The position numbers and the translations under genes were made by a program. The notes below the pieces were generated by a model that was not told the origin of the DNA, searched no databases, and saw nothing but the letters and a program-made list of their open reading frames with translations. A stretch of 64,000 nt of DNA, taken from positions 124,001 to 188,000 of the forward strand of contig NZ_JARZAJ010000008.1 in NCBI RefSeq assembly GCF_029892105.1, given 5' to 3'. Below are positions 33,793 to 43,140 of this stretch, piece by piece; the first letter of the stretch is position 1, and each line of letters opens with the position of its first letter. The DNA comes from Kitasatospora sp. GP82 (GTDB lineage: Bacteria; Actinomycetota; Actinomycetes; Streptomycetales; Streptomycetaceae).

Positions 33793-34452
33793 ATGCGAAT
33801 CGGGGAGTTGAGCAGCCGAACCGGTGTGCCGGTGCCCACGATCAAGTACTACCTGCGGGAGGGGCTGCTTCCGGTCGGTGAGCGGACAAGTCCCAATCAG
33901 GCCCAGTACGGTGATGCGCATGTGCGGCGGCTGAAGCTGGTGCGGGCGATGCTCGACGTCGGGAAGCTCTCCATCGCCTCCACCCGGGAGGTGCTGAACG
34001 CGATCGACGCACCGGGCAACACCCTGCACGGGATGCTCGGGGTCGCCCAGTCCGCCGTCACGGCCAAGGTCCCGGCCGGCGAGGACACGGCCTGGAAGGA
34101 GGCCGACCAGCTGGTGGCCGAGCTGATCGAGCACCGGGGCTGGCGGGTCAAGCCGAGCAACCCGGCCTGGCTGACGCTCACCCAGATCGTGGCGACCTTC
34201 AAGGACCTCGGCCAGGAGGACCTGCTCGACATCCTCGACGAGTACGCGTCGGCCGCCGAGCGCCTCTCGGCCGCCGAGGTCGCGGTGGTCGCGGGCCGCT
34301 CCGAGCCGGACAGCCAGGTCGAGGGGGCGGTGCTCGGGACAGTGCTCGGCGATGCGCTGATGGCCGCGCTGCGGCGGCTGACCCAGGAGGACGCCTCGCA
34401 CCGCTCGTTCACGGAGGCTGCCCCGACCGAGGGGGCCGAGGCGGCCGGCTGA
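33793..34452 (+). CDS. MerR-family transcriptional regulator
   Basis: A 219-residue regulator with a MerR winged HTH at residues 1-70 (MRIGELSSRTGVPVPTIKYY and YLREGLLPVGERTSPNQAQY), followed by a long helical C-terminal region without metal-binding Cys. The later part (WLTLTQIVATFKDLGQEDLL) looks like a ligand or dimer domain of the type found in cluster regulators. ATG at 33793 follows AGGAGAG. It diverges from afsA, so it is a candidate to regulate the signal operon, taking the place of the missing butyrolactone receptor. The C-terminus is Glu/Ala rich. Confidence 0.88.
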   Translation: MRIGELSSRTGVPVPTIKYYLREGLLPVGERTSPNQAQYGDAHVRRLKLVRAMLDVGKLSIASTREVLNAIDAPGNTLHGMLGVAQSAVTAKVPAGEDTAWKEADQLVAELIEHRGWRVKPSNPAWLTLTQIVATFKDLGQEDLLDILDEYASAAERLSAAEVAVVAGRSEPDSQVEGAVLGTVLGDALMAALRRLTQEDASHRSFTEAAPTEGAEAAG

Positions 34453-34470
34453 TCCCTTCCCGTACCGAAC

Positions 34471-34524
34471 CCGGGGGCGCGGGGCCTGCCCGCAGTCGGT
34501 CAAGCAACGCCTCAGCGCCCCCGG
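34471..34524. terminator. Bidirectional hairpin between merR-like and methyltransferase genes
   Basis: CCGGGGGCGC (34471-34480) pairs with GCGCCCCCGG (34515-34524). It includes the GGGGCGCGGGGC element at 34474-34485. The two flanking genes converge on it. Confidence 0.6.
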
Positions 34525-34543
34525 ATGTACGGACGGCCGACCG

Positions 34544-35236
34544 TCAGATCGCGGCGGGGAGGAGTGCCGTGCTGACGCGGAGGTGGTGCACCCGTGCGGG
34601 CGGCAGATTGCCGAGTACGAAGTCCTGCGCGAATCGATGCTCAGTCAGCACTCGGTCCAGCACCGACTGGACGCCGAGTGTGCGGATCCTGCTGGGCCCG
34701 GTGGTGAGGGATCGCCGCAGTGCGGGCACGCCCGCGTAGGCGAAGAACGAGAGCGTCCCGCCCGGAGCCAGCGCCCCCAGTAACCGGTCGAAGATGGTGC
34801 CGGCGGTCTCCGCGTCGAAGTTGGCGAACGGCAGCCCGCAGACGATCGCGTCGTACTGTCCGAGCGTCAGGTCCTGGACGAAGCCGGAGTGCAGTCGCAC
34901 CCGGTCGGCCGCACGGCTCAGCACCGGGTCACGGCTGAGGCCGTCGGCCATCCGCCGGGCGAAGCGCGGGTTTGCCTCGATCAGGTCGAGGGTGTCCGCC
35001 GGGCCGAGCGCCCGGACGATGTGCCTGGTCACGGTGCCGGTGCCGGGCCCGACCTCCAGGATCCCGCGGCCCGCTTCGAATCCGAGCCCCTTCCCGCCGC
35101 CCCAGGCCCTCCCCGGTTCCCGGCTCCTGTCGACGTACCGCGCCAGGGCCCGCCCCAGGCCGTTGCTGCTGGGCGCGATGGCACCGGTCTCCCGATGGGT
35201 CCGGAAGAACTCCTTGGCGAACATCAGATCAATCAT
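34544..35236 (-). CDS. SAM-dependent methyltransferase, PmtA/RsmA-like
   Basis: Class I methyltransferase of 230 residues. Motif I is ILEVGPGTGTVTRHIV near 60, an acidic residue follows in DLIEANPRF near 85, and motif IV-like YDAIVCGLPFANFD near 130. The segment TGAIAPSSNGLGRALA near 17-32 is typical of bacterial phospholipid N-methyltransferases (PmtA), so a lipid or product amine may be methylated; rRNA dimethylases share motif I. ATG at 35236 is chosen over GTG 35245 by homology. It sits between two cluster regulators and diverges from the SARP gene. Confidence 0.8.
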   Translation of the reverse strand: MIDLMFAKEFFRTHRETGAIAPSSNGLGRALARYVDRSREPGRAWGGGKGLGFEAGRGILEVGPGTGTVTRHIVRALGPADTLDLIEANPRFARRMADGLSRDPVLSRAADRVRLHSGFVQDLTLGQYDAIVCGLPFANFDAETAGTIFDRLLGALAPGGTLSFFAYAGVPALRRSLTTGPSRIRTLGVQSVLDRVLTEHRFAQDFVLGNLPPARVHHLRVSTALLPAAI

Positions 35237-35270
35237 GGCCCCCACCCGAGACGAAAGATAGATACCTCGA

Positions 35271-35281
35271 CTATCGGATAG
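35271..35281. promoter_or_regulatory. Palindrome CTATCGGATAG in the methyltransferase/SARP promoter
   Basis: Perfect inverted repeat CTATC-G-GATAG, 35 bases before the methyltransferase start and in the 244-base divergent region with the SARP gene. It is the most symmetrical member of the CTATC/GATAG group. Confidence 0.4.
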
Positions 35282-35480
35282 TGGACATTACCAGGATCCG
35301 TACAGTCTTACGCAGGGTAGGCGCCGGAGGTTCCCCTACCGGCCGGTCATGTCTCCAAAGGGGTATGGCGTGCTCCCTCTTGCGTTCAACCGGCCTTGCC
35401 AGTGCGGCCCTCGGGCTGCCTAGCCTGGGTCCGGCGCCAGGCGGCGCCGACCGCGGTCGATCGACTGCAACGGGGGAGAG

Positions 35481-36386
35481 ATGATTCACTTCGGCGTTCT
35501 CGGCGCCCTGGAACTGACGGCCGATGGGGCGGACTGCACGCCCCGGGGGCCCAAGGTCCGCAAGGTGCTGGCCCTACTGCTGCTCAATGCCAACCGGCTG
35601 GTGAGTGTCGACGCCCTCACCGAGGAGCTCTGGGACGGTGAGCCGCCGAATGCGGCGCTGTCCACCGTCCGTACGCACCTCTACCACCTGCGGCGGCTGC
35701 TCGCCGAGGCCGATCCGGCGGGGGCCGGACCGGCCGACGAGCTGATCGTCACCCGCCCGCCCGGCTATCTGCTCCGGCTCGGAGACAACCAGCTGGATCT
35801 CCAGCACTTCGGCCGGCTGGTCGCCCAGGGCAGGGCACTGATCGAGGAGCGCCGTCTGGCCGAAGCGCGTGCGCGGCTCGCCCAGGCGCTCGCGCTCTGG
35901 CGCGGCCGACCGCTCGCCGACGTACTGTCCGGCCAGCAGCTGGCCGGACATGTCTCCAGGCTCGCCGAACTCCACACCGAGGCCCTGGAGTTGCGTATCG
36001 ACGTGGACCTCCGCCTCGGCCGGCACCGGGAGTTGGTCGCCGAACTCCGCGACCTGGTCGCCGCCCACCCGCTGAACGAGTGGTACCACGCCCGCCTGAT
36101 CGACGCCCTTCACCGCTCCGGCCGACGTGCCGACGCGCTTGCGGCAGTGGACGAGCTCCGCCTGCTGCTCGACCGCGAACTCGGGCTCGAGCCCTCACCG
36201 GAGATCCGGCAGCTCCAGTACGAGATCCTCTCCAGTCATGAGCGCTGGGGCGGGCCGCCCCGGGGCGGCAGACTGCACCGGTGGACTGCAGTCGCGCAGC
36301 CGTCGCCGCGCAGGTTGGGAGCGGGTTCGTCCGGGGCAGGTCAGGGTAGGACCAGGGTTGCGATCTTGCCCGGAAGTGATGGATAG
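35481..36386 (+). CDS. SARP-family transcriptional activator
   Basis: Streptomyces antibiotic regulatory protein of 301 residues: an OmpR-type winged HTH at about 1-95 (RKVLALLLLNANRLVSVDAL, STVRTHLYHLRRLLAE) and a bacterial transcriptional activation domain at about 100-250 (YHARLIDALHRSGRRADALA). The final 50 residues are low complexity. GGGGGAGAG precedes the ATG. Such proteins are pathway-specific activators of polyketide clusters; here it most likely turns on the PKS operons. Targets would be direct repeats near -35, for example those upstream of the ACP gene. Confidence 0.93.
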   Translation: MIHFGVLGALELTADGADCTPRGPKVRKVLALLLLNANRLVSVDALTEELWDGEPPNAALSTVRTHLYHLRRLLAEADPAGAGPADELIVTRPPGYLLRLGDNQLDLQHFGRLVAQGRALIEERRLAEARARLAQALALWRGRPLADVLSGQQLAGHVSRLAELHTEALELRIDVDLRLGRHRELVAELRDLVAAHPLNEWYHARLIDALHRSGRRADALAAVDELRLLLDRELGLEPSPEIRQLQYEILSSHERWGGPPRGGRLHRWTAVAQPSPRRLGAGSSGAGQGRTRVAILPGSDG

Positions 36387-36418
36387 TGATTCTGGGTTTT
36401 GGTAATTGCCGCTATCCA
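36380..36418. promoter_or_regulatory. Inverted repeat TGGATAG...CTATCCA downstream of SARP
   Basis: TGGATAG at 36380-36386 and CTATCCA at 36412-36418, arms of 7 with a 25-base spacer. A direct repeat AGTGAT (36375-36380 and 36385-36390) overlaps the left arm. It opens the non-coding stretch 36387-36731, which is less GC-rich than its surroundings and includes a possible -10, TATGCT at 36512-36517. Confidence 0.4.
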
Positions 36419-36731
36419 CATGATGGGGAGCGGAGGGGTGGAATGCGCTGATTACCCATCACGCCGTCCTCCTGAGCGCGCAAATACTACAGGGATACAG
36501 CAATACGACGGTATGCTACGGGGCTGTAGAAAACCGGTACGGCTGTTCTCGTCGCCAGGCCGTGTCAATTCGCTTCTCGGATCTCCCCCCGCGTCCGAGG
36601 AGCTGCGCGAAGAACCGGACTGTGCTGCCGAGGCAGCGAAGTCAGCGGTCAGTGCCGGGAATTGGTGTCTGGCCGACCAGTACTCAGGTGAACAACGGGG
36701 ATATTCTGTGGAGCCTTGGGGGTGGTTCGAC

Positions 36732-37838
36732 ATGGGGTGTGACACAGGCACAGAAGTCGGTTCGGCCATGGCGTCCGTACTGGATGCGAGCGCACCGCAC
36801 ATTCTCACCCGCTTCCGGGACGAGCTGTTCCGGAACGGGAATCCGCTGGTGGCCGACGAGCAGGTCTGGCAGGAGACGGCGCAGCAGGCCCGGGAAGTCA
36901 TCGCCGACTGCGAATTGAGCCTGGAGTCGGGCCGGGCCCGGGAGTGGGCGGGCGGCGCGCAGCCGACCGAGCTGGACCGCCGTCGCGCCACGGCCGGGAT
37001 CTCCCCCCGGTACGCGGTCGCGGCGGGGTCCGTACTCTTCCGGCTCGTGCTGGAGCAGCTGGCCGCCGTCGCCGACGGCCGGCCCGGCGGCATCGACCAA
37101 CTGGCCCTCGCCACCGGGTCCTTGCAGCAGAGCATCGCCACCCGACTGGAGACGGCGGTGGTCGGCCACGACCAGGTGCTGCTGGAACGGATCAACCGGG
37201 CCCAGGAGACCGCCCAGCGCTCGCTGGCCAGGGTCATCCACGACGAGCTGGGCAACACCGTCTCACTGGCGATGCGCCACCTGGAGCTGTTCGAGCATCT
37301 GCGTCCGGCCACCGACCGGTCGGCCGAGAGCCGGCCCGCGGACACCCAACTCGCCGCCGCCAAGGAATCGTTGGTCGAGTCCCTGCAGCGGATCCGGGAC
37401 ATCGTCACCTTTCTGCGGCGCGAGGAGCGGGCCGGCTCGCTGGAGCAGGCGCTCAAGCTCTTCCTCGCCTCGGCCGGGATCGCACGCCCCGAGTTCGAGC
37501 TGCACATCACCGGCGACGAGTCGTGGGCGCCGCAGCACGTTCTGGACGAGGTGTTCCTCGCCGTACGGGAGTGCCTGCGCAACGCCCTGGCGCATGCGCA
37601 TGCGGAGTGGATCTGGGTGGACATCGCCATCACGGCGCACTCGATCGCCGTCAGCGTGGTGGACGACGGCGTCGGCTTCGACGTCCCCGCCGCGCTCAAG
37701 GCCGGTGCCAACGGGCTGACGTCCATCACCGAACGTATCGAGCTGCTCGGTGGGATGGCCGCCATCTGCGGCATCCCGCTGGTGGGGACCAGGGTCGCCA
37801 TGTCGATTCCGCTGCCGGGGTGGGCCGATGCCGCCTAA
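36732..37838 (+). CDS. Sensor histidine kinase, cytoplasmic, NarL/LiaS type
   Basis: A histidine kinase of 368 residues without clear membrane helices. The phospho-acceptor region is LARVIHDELGNTVSLAMRHLE near 165-185, and the ATPase domain shows VRECLRNALAHAHAE and DDGVGFDVPAALKAGANGL. The N-terminal 150 residues are helical and may sense a cytoplasmic signal. The start is uncertain: ATG 36732 has GGGGGTGG upstream, GTG 36708 and ATG 36768 are alternatives. It overlaps the response regulator by 11 bases. Position at the end of the cluster next to SARP suggests cluster control. Confidence 0.85.
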   Translation: MGCDTGTEVGSAMASVLDASAPHILTRFRDELFRNGNPLVADEQVWQETAQQAREVIADCELSLESGRAREWAGGAQPTELDRRRATAGISPRYAVAAGSVLFRLVLEQLAAVADGRPGGIDQLALATGSLQQSIATRLETAVVGHDQVLLERINRAQETAQRSLARVIHDELGNTVSLAMRHLELFEHLRPATDRSAESRPADTQLAAAKESLVESLQRIRDIVTFLRREERAGSLEQALKLFLASAGIARPEFELHITGDESWAPQHVLDEVFLAVRECLRNALAHAHAEWIWVDIAITAHSIAVSVVDDGVGFDVPAALKAGANGLTSITERIELLGGMAAICGIPLVGTRVAMSIPLPGWADAA

Positions 37839-38532
37839 CCGGACGTCGCCGATCCGTATCCTGGCAGCCGACGACCACACGCTGCTGCGCACCGCGCTCT
37901 GCCAACTCCTCGATGCCGAGGAGGACATGCAGGTGGTGGCGCAGACCGGCAGCGGCGTGGCGCTGCCCGAGCTGGTGGCCGCGTACCGGCCGAACGTCGT
38001 CCTGCTCGACGTGGAGATGCCGGGCAGCCACCCGCAGACCATGGCCCGGACGCTGCTCAGCCGGTTCCCCGGGCTGCGTCTGATCATCCTCAGCATGTAC
38101 GACGGGCAGCCGCTGGTACAGGAGTTGCTCGCCCTGGGGGTCCGGGGCTATCTGCACAAGAGCGTCTCGCGGGAGTCGCTGGTCTCCACCATCCGCACGG
38201 CGGCGGCCGACGAGCACCAGGTGACGGTCTCGGTCTCCCGCACCAGCTTCTCGCCGGCCGCCGAGCCCACCCCGCCCGTGGCCCGGCTCTCCTCGCGTGA
38301 GCTCGGCGTGCTGGAGCATGTGGCCGCCGCGCTGAGCAACCGTCAGATCGCCGTGCTGCTGGGCATCACCGAGGGCACGGTCAAGCGGCACCTGCGGAAC
38401 ATCTTCGAGAAGCTGGGTGCGGTCTCGCGGATCGACGCGGTCAACAAGGCGGTGGCTGCCGAGCTCATCAAGTCGCCGGTCGTGCCGCCCCAGCGCAGCC
38501 ATGCGATGTCCGCGGGCGCGGGAATTCCCTGA
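37828..38532 (+). CDS. LuxR/NarL-type response regulator
   Basis: A 234-residue regulator with receiver domain (DD at about 15-16, phospho-Asp in VVLLDVEMPGS near 60, Lys in YLHKSVSRES near 111) and GerE HTH (LSSRELGVLEHVAAALSN, GTVKRHLRNIFEKLG). It overlaps the kinase gene by 11 bases and forms its partner. It is the rightmost gene of the accessory region before conserved core genes resume. A small hairpin (GGGAAC 38568-38573 with GTTCCC 38581-38586) lies between it and the convergent emfourin gene. Confidence 0.92.
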   Translation: MPPNRTSPIRILAADDHTLLRTALCQLLDAEEDMQVVAQTGSGVALPELVAAYRPNVVLLDVEMPGSHPQTMARTLLSRFPGLRLIILSMYDGQPLVQELLALGVRGYLHKSVSRESLVSTIRTAAADEHQVTVSVSRTSFSPAAEPTPPVARLSSRELGVLEHVAAALSNRQIAVLLGITEGTVKRHLRNIFEKLGAVSRIDAVNKAVAAELIKSPVVPPQRSHAMSAGAGIP

Positions 38533-38577
38533 GGGGCCGCATGGCCGACGTCGTGCCCAAGGCTGTTGGGAACGGCA

Positions 38578-38880
38578 CTAGTTCCCGCCGGCCAGGCCGC
38601 GCTGGACGGGCTGTGCGGTGCCCTCGCGCAGGACCAGTGAGACCAGTTCATGCTGGGAGTCGGTCAGTTTGGGGTCGGCGCAGTAGACGGTGCGCCCGTC
38701 CACGGTGATCTCGTAGTGGAAGCCGTCCGGCACCCCGTAGGAGGGGGCGCGCAGGCCGCCGGCCACGGCCTCGCGGGCGAGAGCGTGGACATGCGGCGCG
38801 TCGGAGCGGTCGGCGGTGTCCAACCCTGCGCGCTGGGTTCGGCCCGCCAGGCCGCCGGTCCTGGTCACCTGGATACGCAT
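38578..38880 (-). CDS. Emfourin-like protease inhibitor
   Basis: A 100-residue protein matching the protealysin inhibitor emfourin pattern: it starts MRIQVTRTGGLAG, has DGFHYEITVDG in the middle and ends SLVLREGTAQP. Emfourins bind and inhibit M4 metalloproteases encoded next to them. The M4 gene is 87 bases upstream on the same strand, so protease and inhibitor are one operon, as expected. No signal peptide is seen, consistent with an intracellular guard against the protease. Confidence 0.85.
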   Translation of the reverse strand: MRIQVTRTGGLAGRTQRAGLDTADRSDAPHVHALAREAVAGGLRAPSYGVPDGFHYEITVDGRTVYCADPKLTDSQHELVSLVLREGTAQPVQRGLAGGN

Positions 38881-38967
38881 GGCGCCAGTCTGCTACGCGC
38901 CGGTGGGATGTGCTGCATTTTGGCCGACTCGGTGCGGCCGCTGCCCGGCGGGATCGGCGGGGAGGGG

Positions 38968-39987
38968 TCAGGTGGTGCTGATGCCGACCTGGGACCAGGC
39001 GGCGGTCACGGTGTTGGCCACCGACTCGTCCTGGTAGCGGGCCTTGGCGGCGGCCACGGTGGCCTTGGCGAAGGCGGTGAAGTCGGCGTCGTGGGTGAGC
39101 CGGCCGCCGGTCAGGGTGTCGTACCAGATCTGCCCGGCCCGCTCCCAGGCGTTGCCGCCGAGCGCGGTGGCGAGCAGGTAGAAGGCGTGGTTGGGGATGC
39201 CGGAGTTGATGTGCACCCCGCCCTGGTCGTCGCTCGTGTCCACGTAGTCGTTCAGGTGGGCGGGCTGTGGGTCCTTGCCGAGCCGGGGGTCGTCGTAGGC
39301 CGTGCCGGGGGCCTTCATCGAGCGCAGTGCGACGCCCTGGACACCGTGGGCGAGCAGCCCGGCGCCGATCAACCAGTCCGCGGCGGCAGCGCTCTGGCCC
39401 AGGGCGTACTGCTTGACCAGCGAGCCGAAGACGTCCGAGACCGACTCGTTGAGGGCTCCGGGCTGGTCGTGGTAGTCGAGAGCGGCGGTGTACTGGGTGA
39501 CGCCGTGGGTGAGTTCGTGGCCGATCACGTCCACGGAGGCGGTGAAGTCGGTGAAGATCACGTTGTCGCCGTCGCCGAACACCATCTGGGAGCCGTCCCA
39601 GAAGGCGTTGTCGTAGTGCTGTCCGTAGTGGATGGTGGCGTCCAGCGGCAGCCAGTTGCCGTCGATGGAGTTGCGGGAGTAGATGTTCTCGTAGAGCGCG
39701 AAGGTGGCGCCCAGGCCGTCGTACGCGCGGTTGACGGAACCGTCCCTGGCCGGCGGCCGGCCCTCCAGGCGGACCGGCTTGCCGGGGGCCTGCTGGAGGT
39801 GGTGGGCGTCTCTGATGGTGCGGGTCAGGTGGTGGGCCGGGGGAGTGGGCGCGATGGCCTGGAGCCGGGCGGCGCGGTGCGCGAGGTCCAGGGCCAGCGA
39901 GCGCTGGGCGGGTTCGTGGCCCTGCTCGGCGAGCTGGTCGAGGACGTAGGGCGGGATGATCGTGCAGTAGTGGGCTACCGGTCTCAT
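38968..39987 (-). CDS. M4 metalloprotease, protealysin-like
   Basis: A thermolysin-family zinc protease of 339 residues. The zinc motif is HELTH near 170 with the third ligand Glu in NESVSDVFGS near 193-202, and the catalytic His region is DQGGVHINSGIPNHAFY. A short propeptide carries the protealysin motif (HYCTIIPPYVLDQLA, residues 6-20) and there is no Sec signal, which marks the protealysin subgroup. The start ATG 39987 gives that N-terminus; a GTG at 40023 is possible. It is followed by its inhibitor gene. Confidence 0.92.
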   Translation of the reverse strand: MRPVAHYCTIIPPYVLDQLAEQGHEPAQRSLALDLAHRAARLQAIAPTPPAHHLTRTIRDAHHLQQAPGKPVRLEGRPPARDGSVNRAYDGLGATFALYENIYSRNSIDGNWLPLDATIHYGQHYDNAFWDGSQMVFGDGDNVIFTDFTASVDVIGHELTHGVTQYTAALDYHDQPGALNESVSDVFGSLVKQYALGQSAAAADWLIGAGLLAHGVQGVALRSMKAPGTAYDDPRLGKDPQPAHLNDYVDTSDDQGGVHINSGIPNHAFYLLATALGGNAWERAGQIWYDTLTGGRLTHDADFTAFAKATVAAAKARYQDESVANTVTAAWSQVGISTT

Positions 39988-40115
39988 GTCACCAAGGGTG
40001 AGGCATCGATGACTGGTTGTCACGGGGTTGTCGGGGATCGGTCCGTCTCAAGGGATGGAATCGTGGCCTGCTTCACTGCCCGCACGGGGTCGCCTGGGCT
40101 ACATTGGGCAACATC

Positions 40116-40163
40116 ATGCGTTACGGGCTGCTTCTTCTTAGCTGCCGCGGCGAGGGCCTGTAG
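40116..40163 (+). CDS. Leucine-rich leader peptide of leuA (LeuL-type)
   Basis: A 15-residue frame, MRYGLLLLSCRGEGL, 136 bases before leuA. It has four Leu codons in a row, three of them CTT, a codon that is rare in this GC-rich genome, followed by a fifth Leu (CTG) before the stop. This is what a translation-controlled attenuator uses to sense charged leucyl-tRNA. Its second half overlaps the first arm of an RNA stem. No strong ribosome site is visible upstream. Confidence 0.6.
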   Translation: MRYGLLLLSCRGEGL

Positions 40164-40198
40164 TCCACGAAGGCCGGCTCCCTTGCCGCGGGGAGCTG
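40116..40198 (+). promoter_or_regulatory. Leucine attenuator of leuA
   Basis: Two mutually exclusive hairpins follow the Leu codons: stem A pairs 40145-40156 with 40180-40191 (12 pairs, one G-U), and stem B pairs GCTCCC 40177-40182 with GGGAGC 40191-40196. Ribosome stalling at the Leu run would cover or free arm 40145-40156 and so decide between them. Stem B lacks a clear T-tract, so termination would be of the actinobacterial kind, or the control could be translational. Confidence 0.55.
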
Positions 40199-40230
40199 TG
40201 TTGCGCCCGTTCTCCGATGCGGCGCAGTAG

Positions 40231-42081
<1,851 letters not shown>

Positions 42082-42083
42082 TT

Positions 42084-42120
42084 CGTACGGGGGGCACCGG
42101 AAACGGTGGCCCCCCGTACG
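42084..42120. terminator. leuA terminator hairpin
   Basis: 16-base arm 42084-42099 pairs with 42104-42120 with one bulged G, loop GAAA. Confidence 0.8.
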
Positions 42121-42286
42121 ATGTGTTCCACGCCACATTTTTACCCGTTCGGGGTGCTGACACATCCTCGTAACCATGGCAGCATCTATCCACCGGAACC
42201 GGGGTCGGTGGGACGGCTCATGGCGTCCGGTCGCGTGACCTGCCCATTGATGCGCAGGCCGCCTGCCGTGTCTGGGGAGTGGCGCC

Positions 42287-42952
42287 GTGACAGGGTTGTG
42301 GGGTGTCCGCCCTCGTTGGCGGACGGACGTCCTCGGTGATTTCTTCTGCCCTGGCTGCGGTGGGGACCGCAACTACCGTCGGCAGCACGGTCGGCGGTGG
42401 CTGCGACTGCTCGGGACCCCGGTGCTTCCGCTCGGTCCCGTGATCGGCAGCGTGCAGTGCACCAGCTGCCACGGCCGGTACGGCGTCGAGACCCTGGAGC
42501 AGGTCACCTGCGTCCGCCTCGGCTCGATGCTCCGCGACGCCCAGTACACCGTCGCGCTCGCCGTGCTGGCCGCCGGTGGTACGACCGGCCGGGCCGCCCG
42601 CGAGGCCGCCTGTACGGCGATCCGCGAGGCCGGCTTCGAGGACTGCGGCGAGGCCCAGGTGCTGGCCGCTCTGGCCGCGCTCACCGGCCTCAGCGGCGAG
42701 GGACCGCTCGACCTCGACGGCCACGGCAGCGGCCTCACCATCGAACTGCACGCCGCACTGGAGCCGTTGGCTCCGCACCTCGCTCAGCAGGGCCGCGAGC
42801 GCCTGGTGCTCCAGGGTGCCTCGGTCGCGCTGGCGGACGGGCGCTACCTGCCGCAGGAACGCGCCGCGCTGGCGGCCGTCGGCCGCTGCCTCAAGCTCGG
42901 CGAGGGCCGGGTCGGCGAACTGCTGCGGGCCGCAGCGGGCGCACCGCACTAG
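42287..42952 (+). CDS. TerB-like protein with N-terminal zinc ribbon
   Basis: A 221-residue cytoplasmic protein. A zinc ribbon is formed by CPGCGG near 21-26 and CTSCHG near 58-63; from about 80 on the helical sequence with DCGEAQVLAALAAL and ASVALADGRYLPQERAALAAVG matches the TerB tellurite-resistance fold (metal-binding acidic helices). Function in streptomycetes is unclear; no other ter genes are nearby. GTG at 42287 follows GGGGAG. Its stop codon is embedded in the first unit of a 10-bp tandem repeat. Confidence 0.8.
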   Translation: MTGLWGVRPRWRTDVLGDFFCPGCGGDRNYRRQHGRRWLRLLGTPVLPLGPVIGSVQCTSCHGRYGVETLEQVTCVRLGSMLRDAQYTVALAVLAAGGTTGRAAREAACTAIREAGFEDCGEAQVLAALAALTGLSGEGPLDLDGHGSGLTIELHAALEPLAPHLAQQGRERLVLQGASVALADGRYLPQERAALAAVGRCLKLGEGRVGELLRAAAGAPH

Positions 42953-43000
42953 GACAGCCCAGGACAGCCCAGGACAGCCCAGGACGGCGCAGGGCAGCCC
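42951..43000. repeat. 10-bp tandem repeat, five units
   Basis: AGGACAGCCC three times exactly (42951-42980) then two variants (AGGACGGCGC, AGGGCAGCCC). The first unit contains the TAG stop of the TerB-like gene. It lies before recO. Confidence 0.85.
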
Positions 43001-43140
43001 CACGCCGGACCAGGGTGCGGGCTTGCGGCTGCCGTCGGGCGGTCGGGCCCACCGGCTCCGAAGCGGCTCCGAAGCTGCTCCCGAGTGCGGGAGAATGGTC
43101 GGATGGCCACACTGTTCGACTCCCGTACCGGGGTGCGTCG

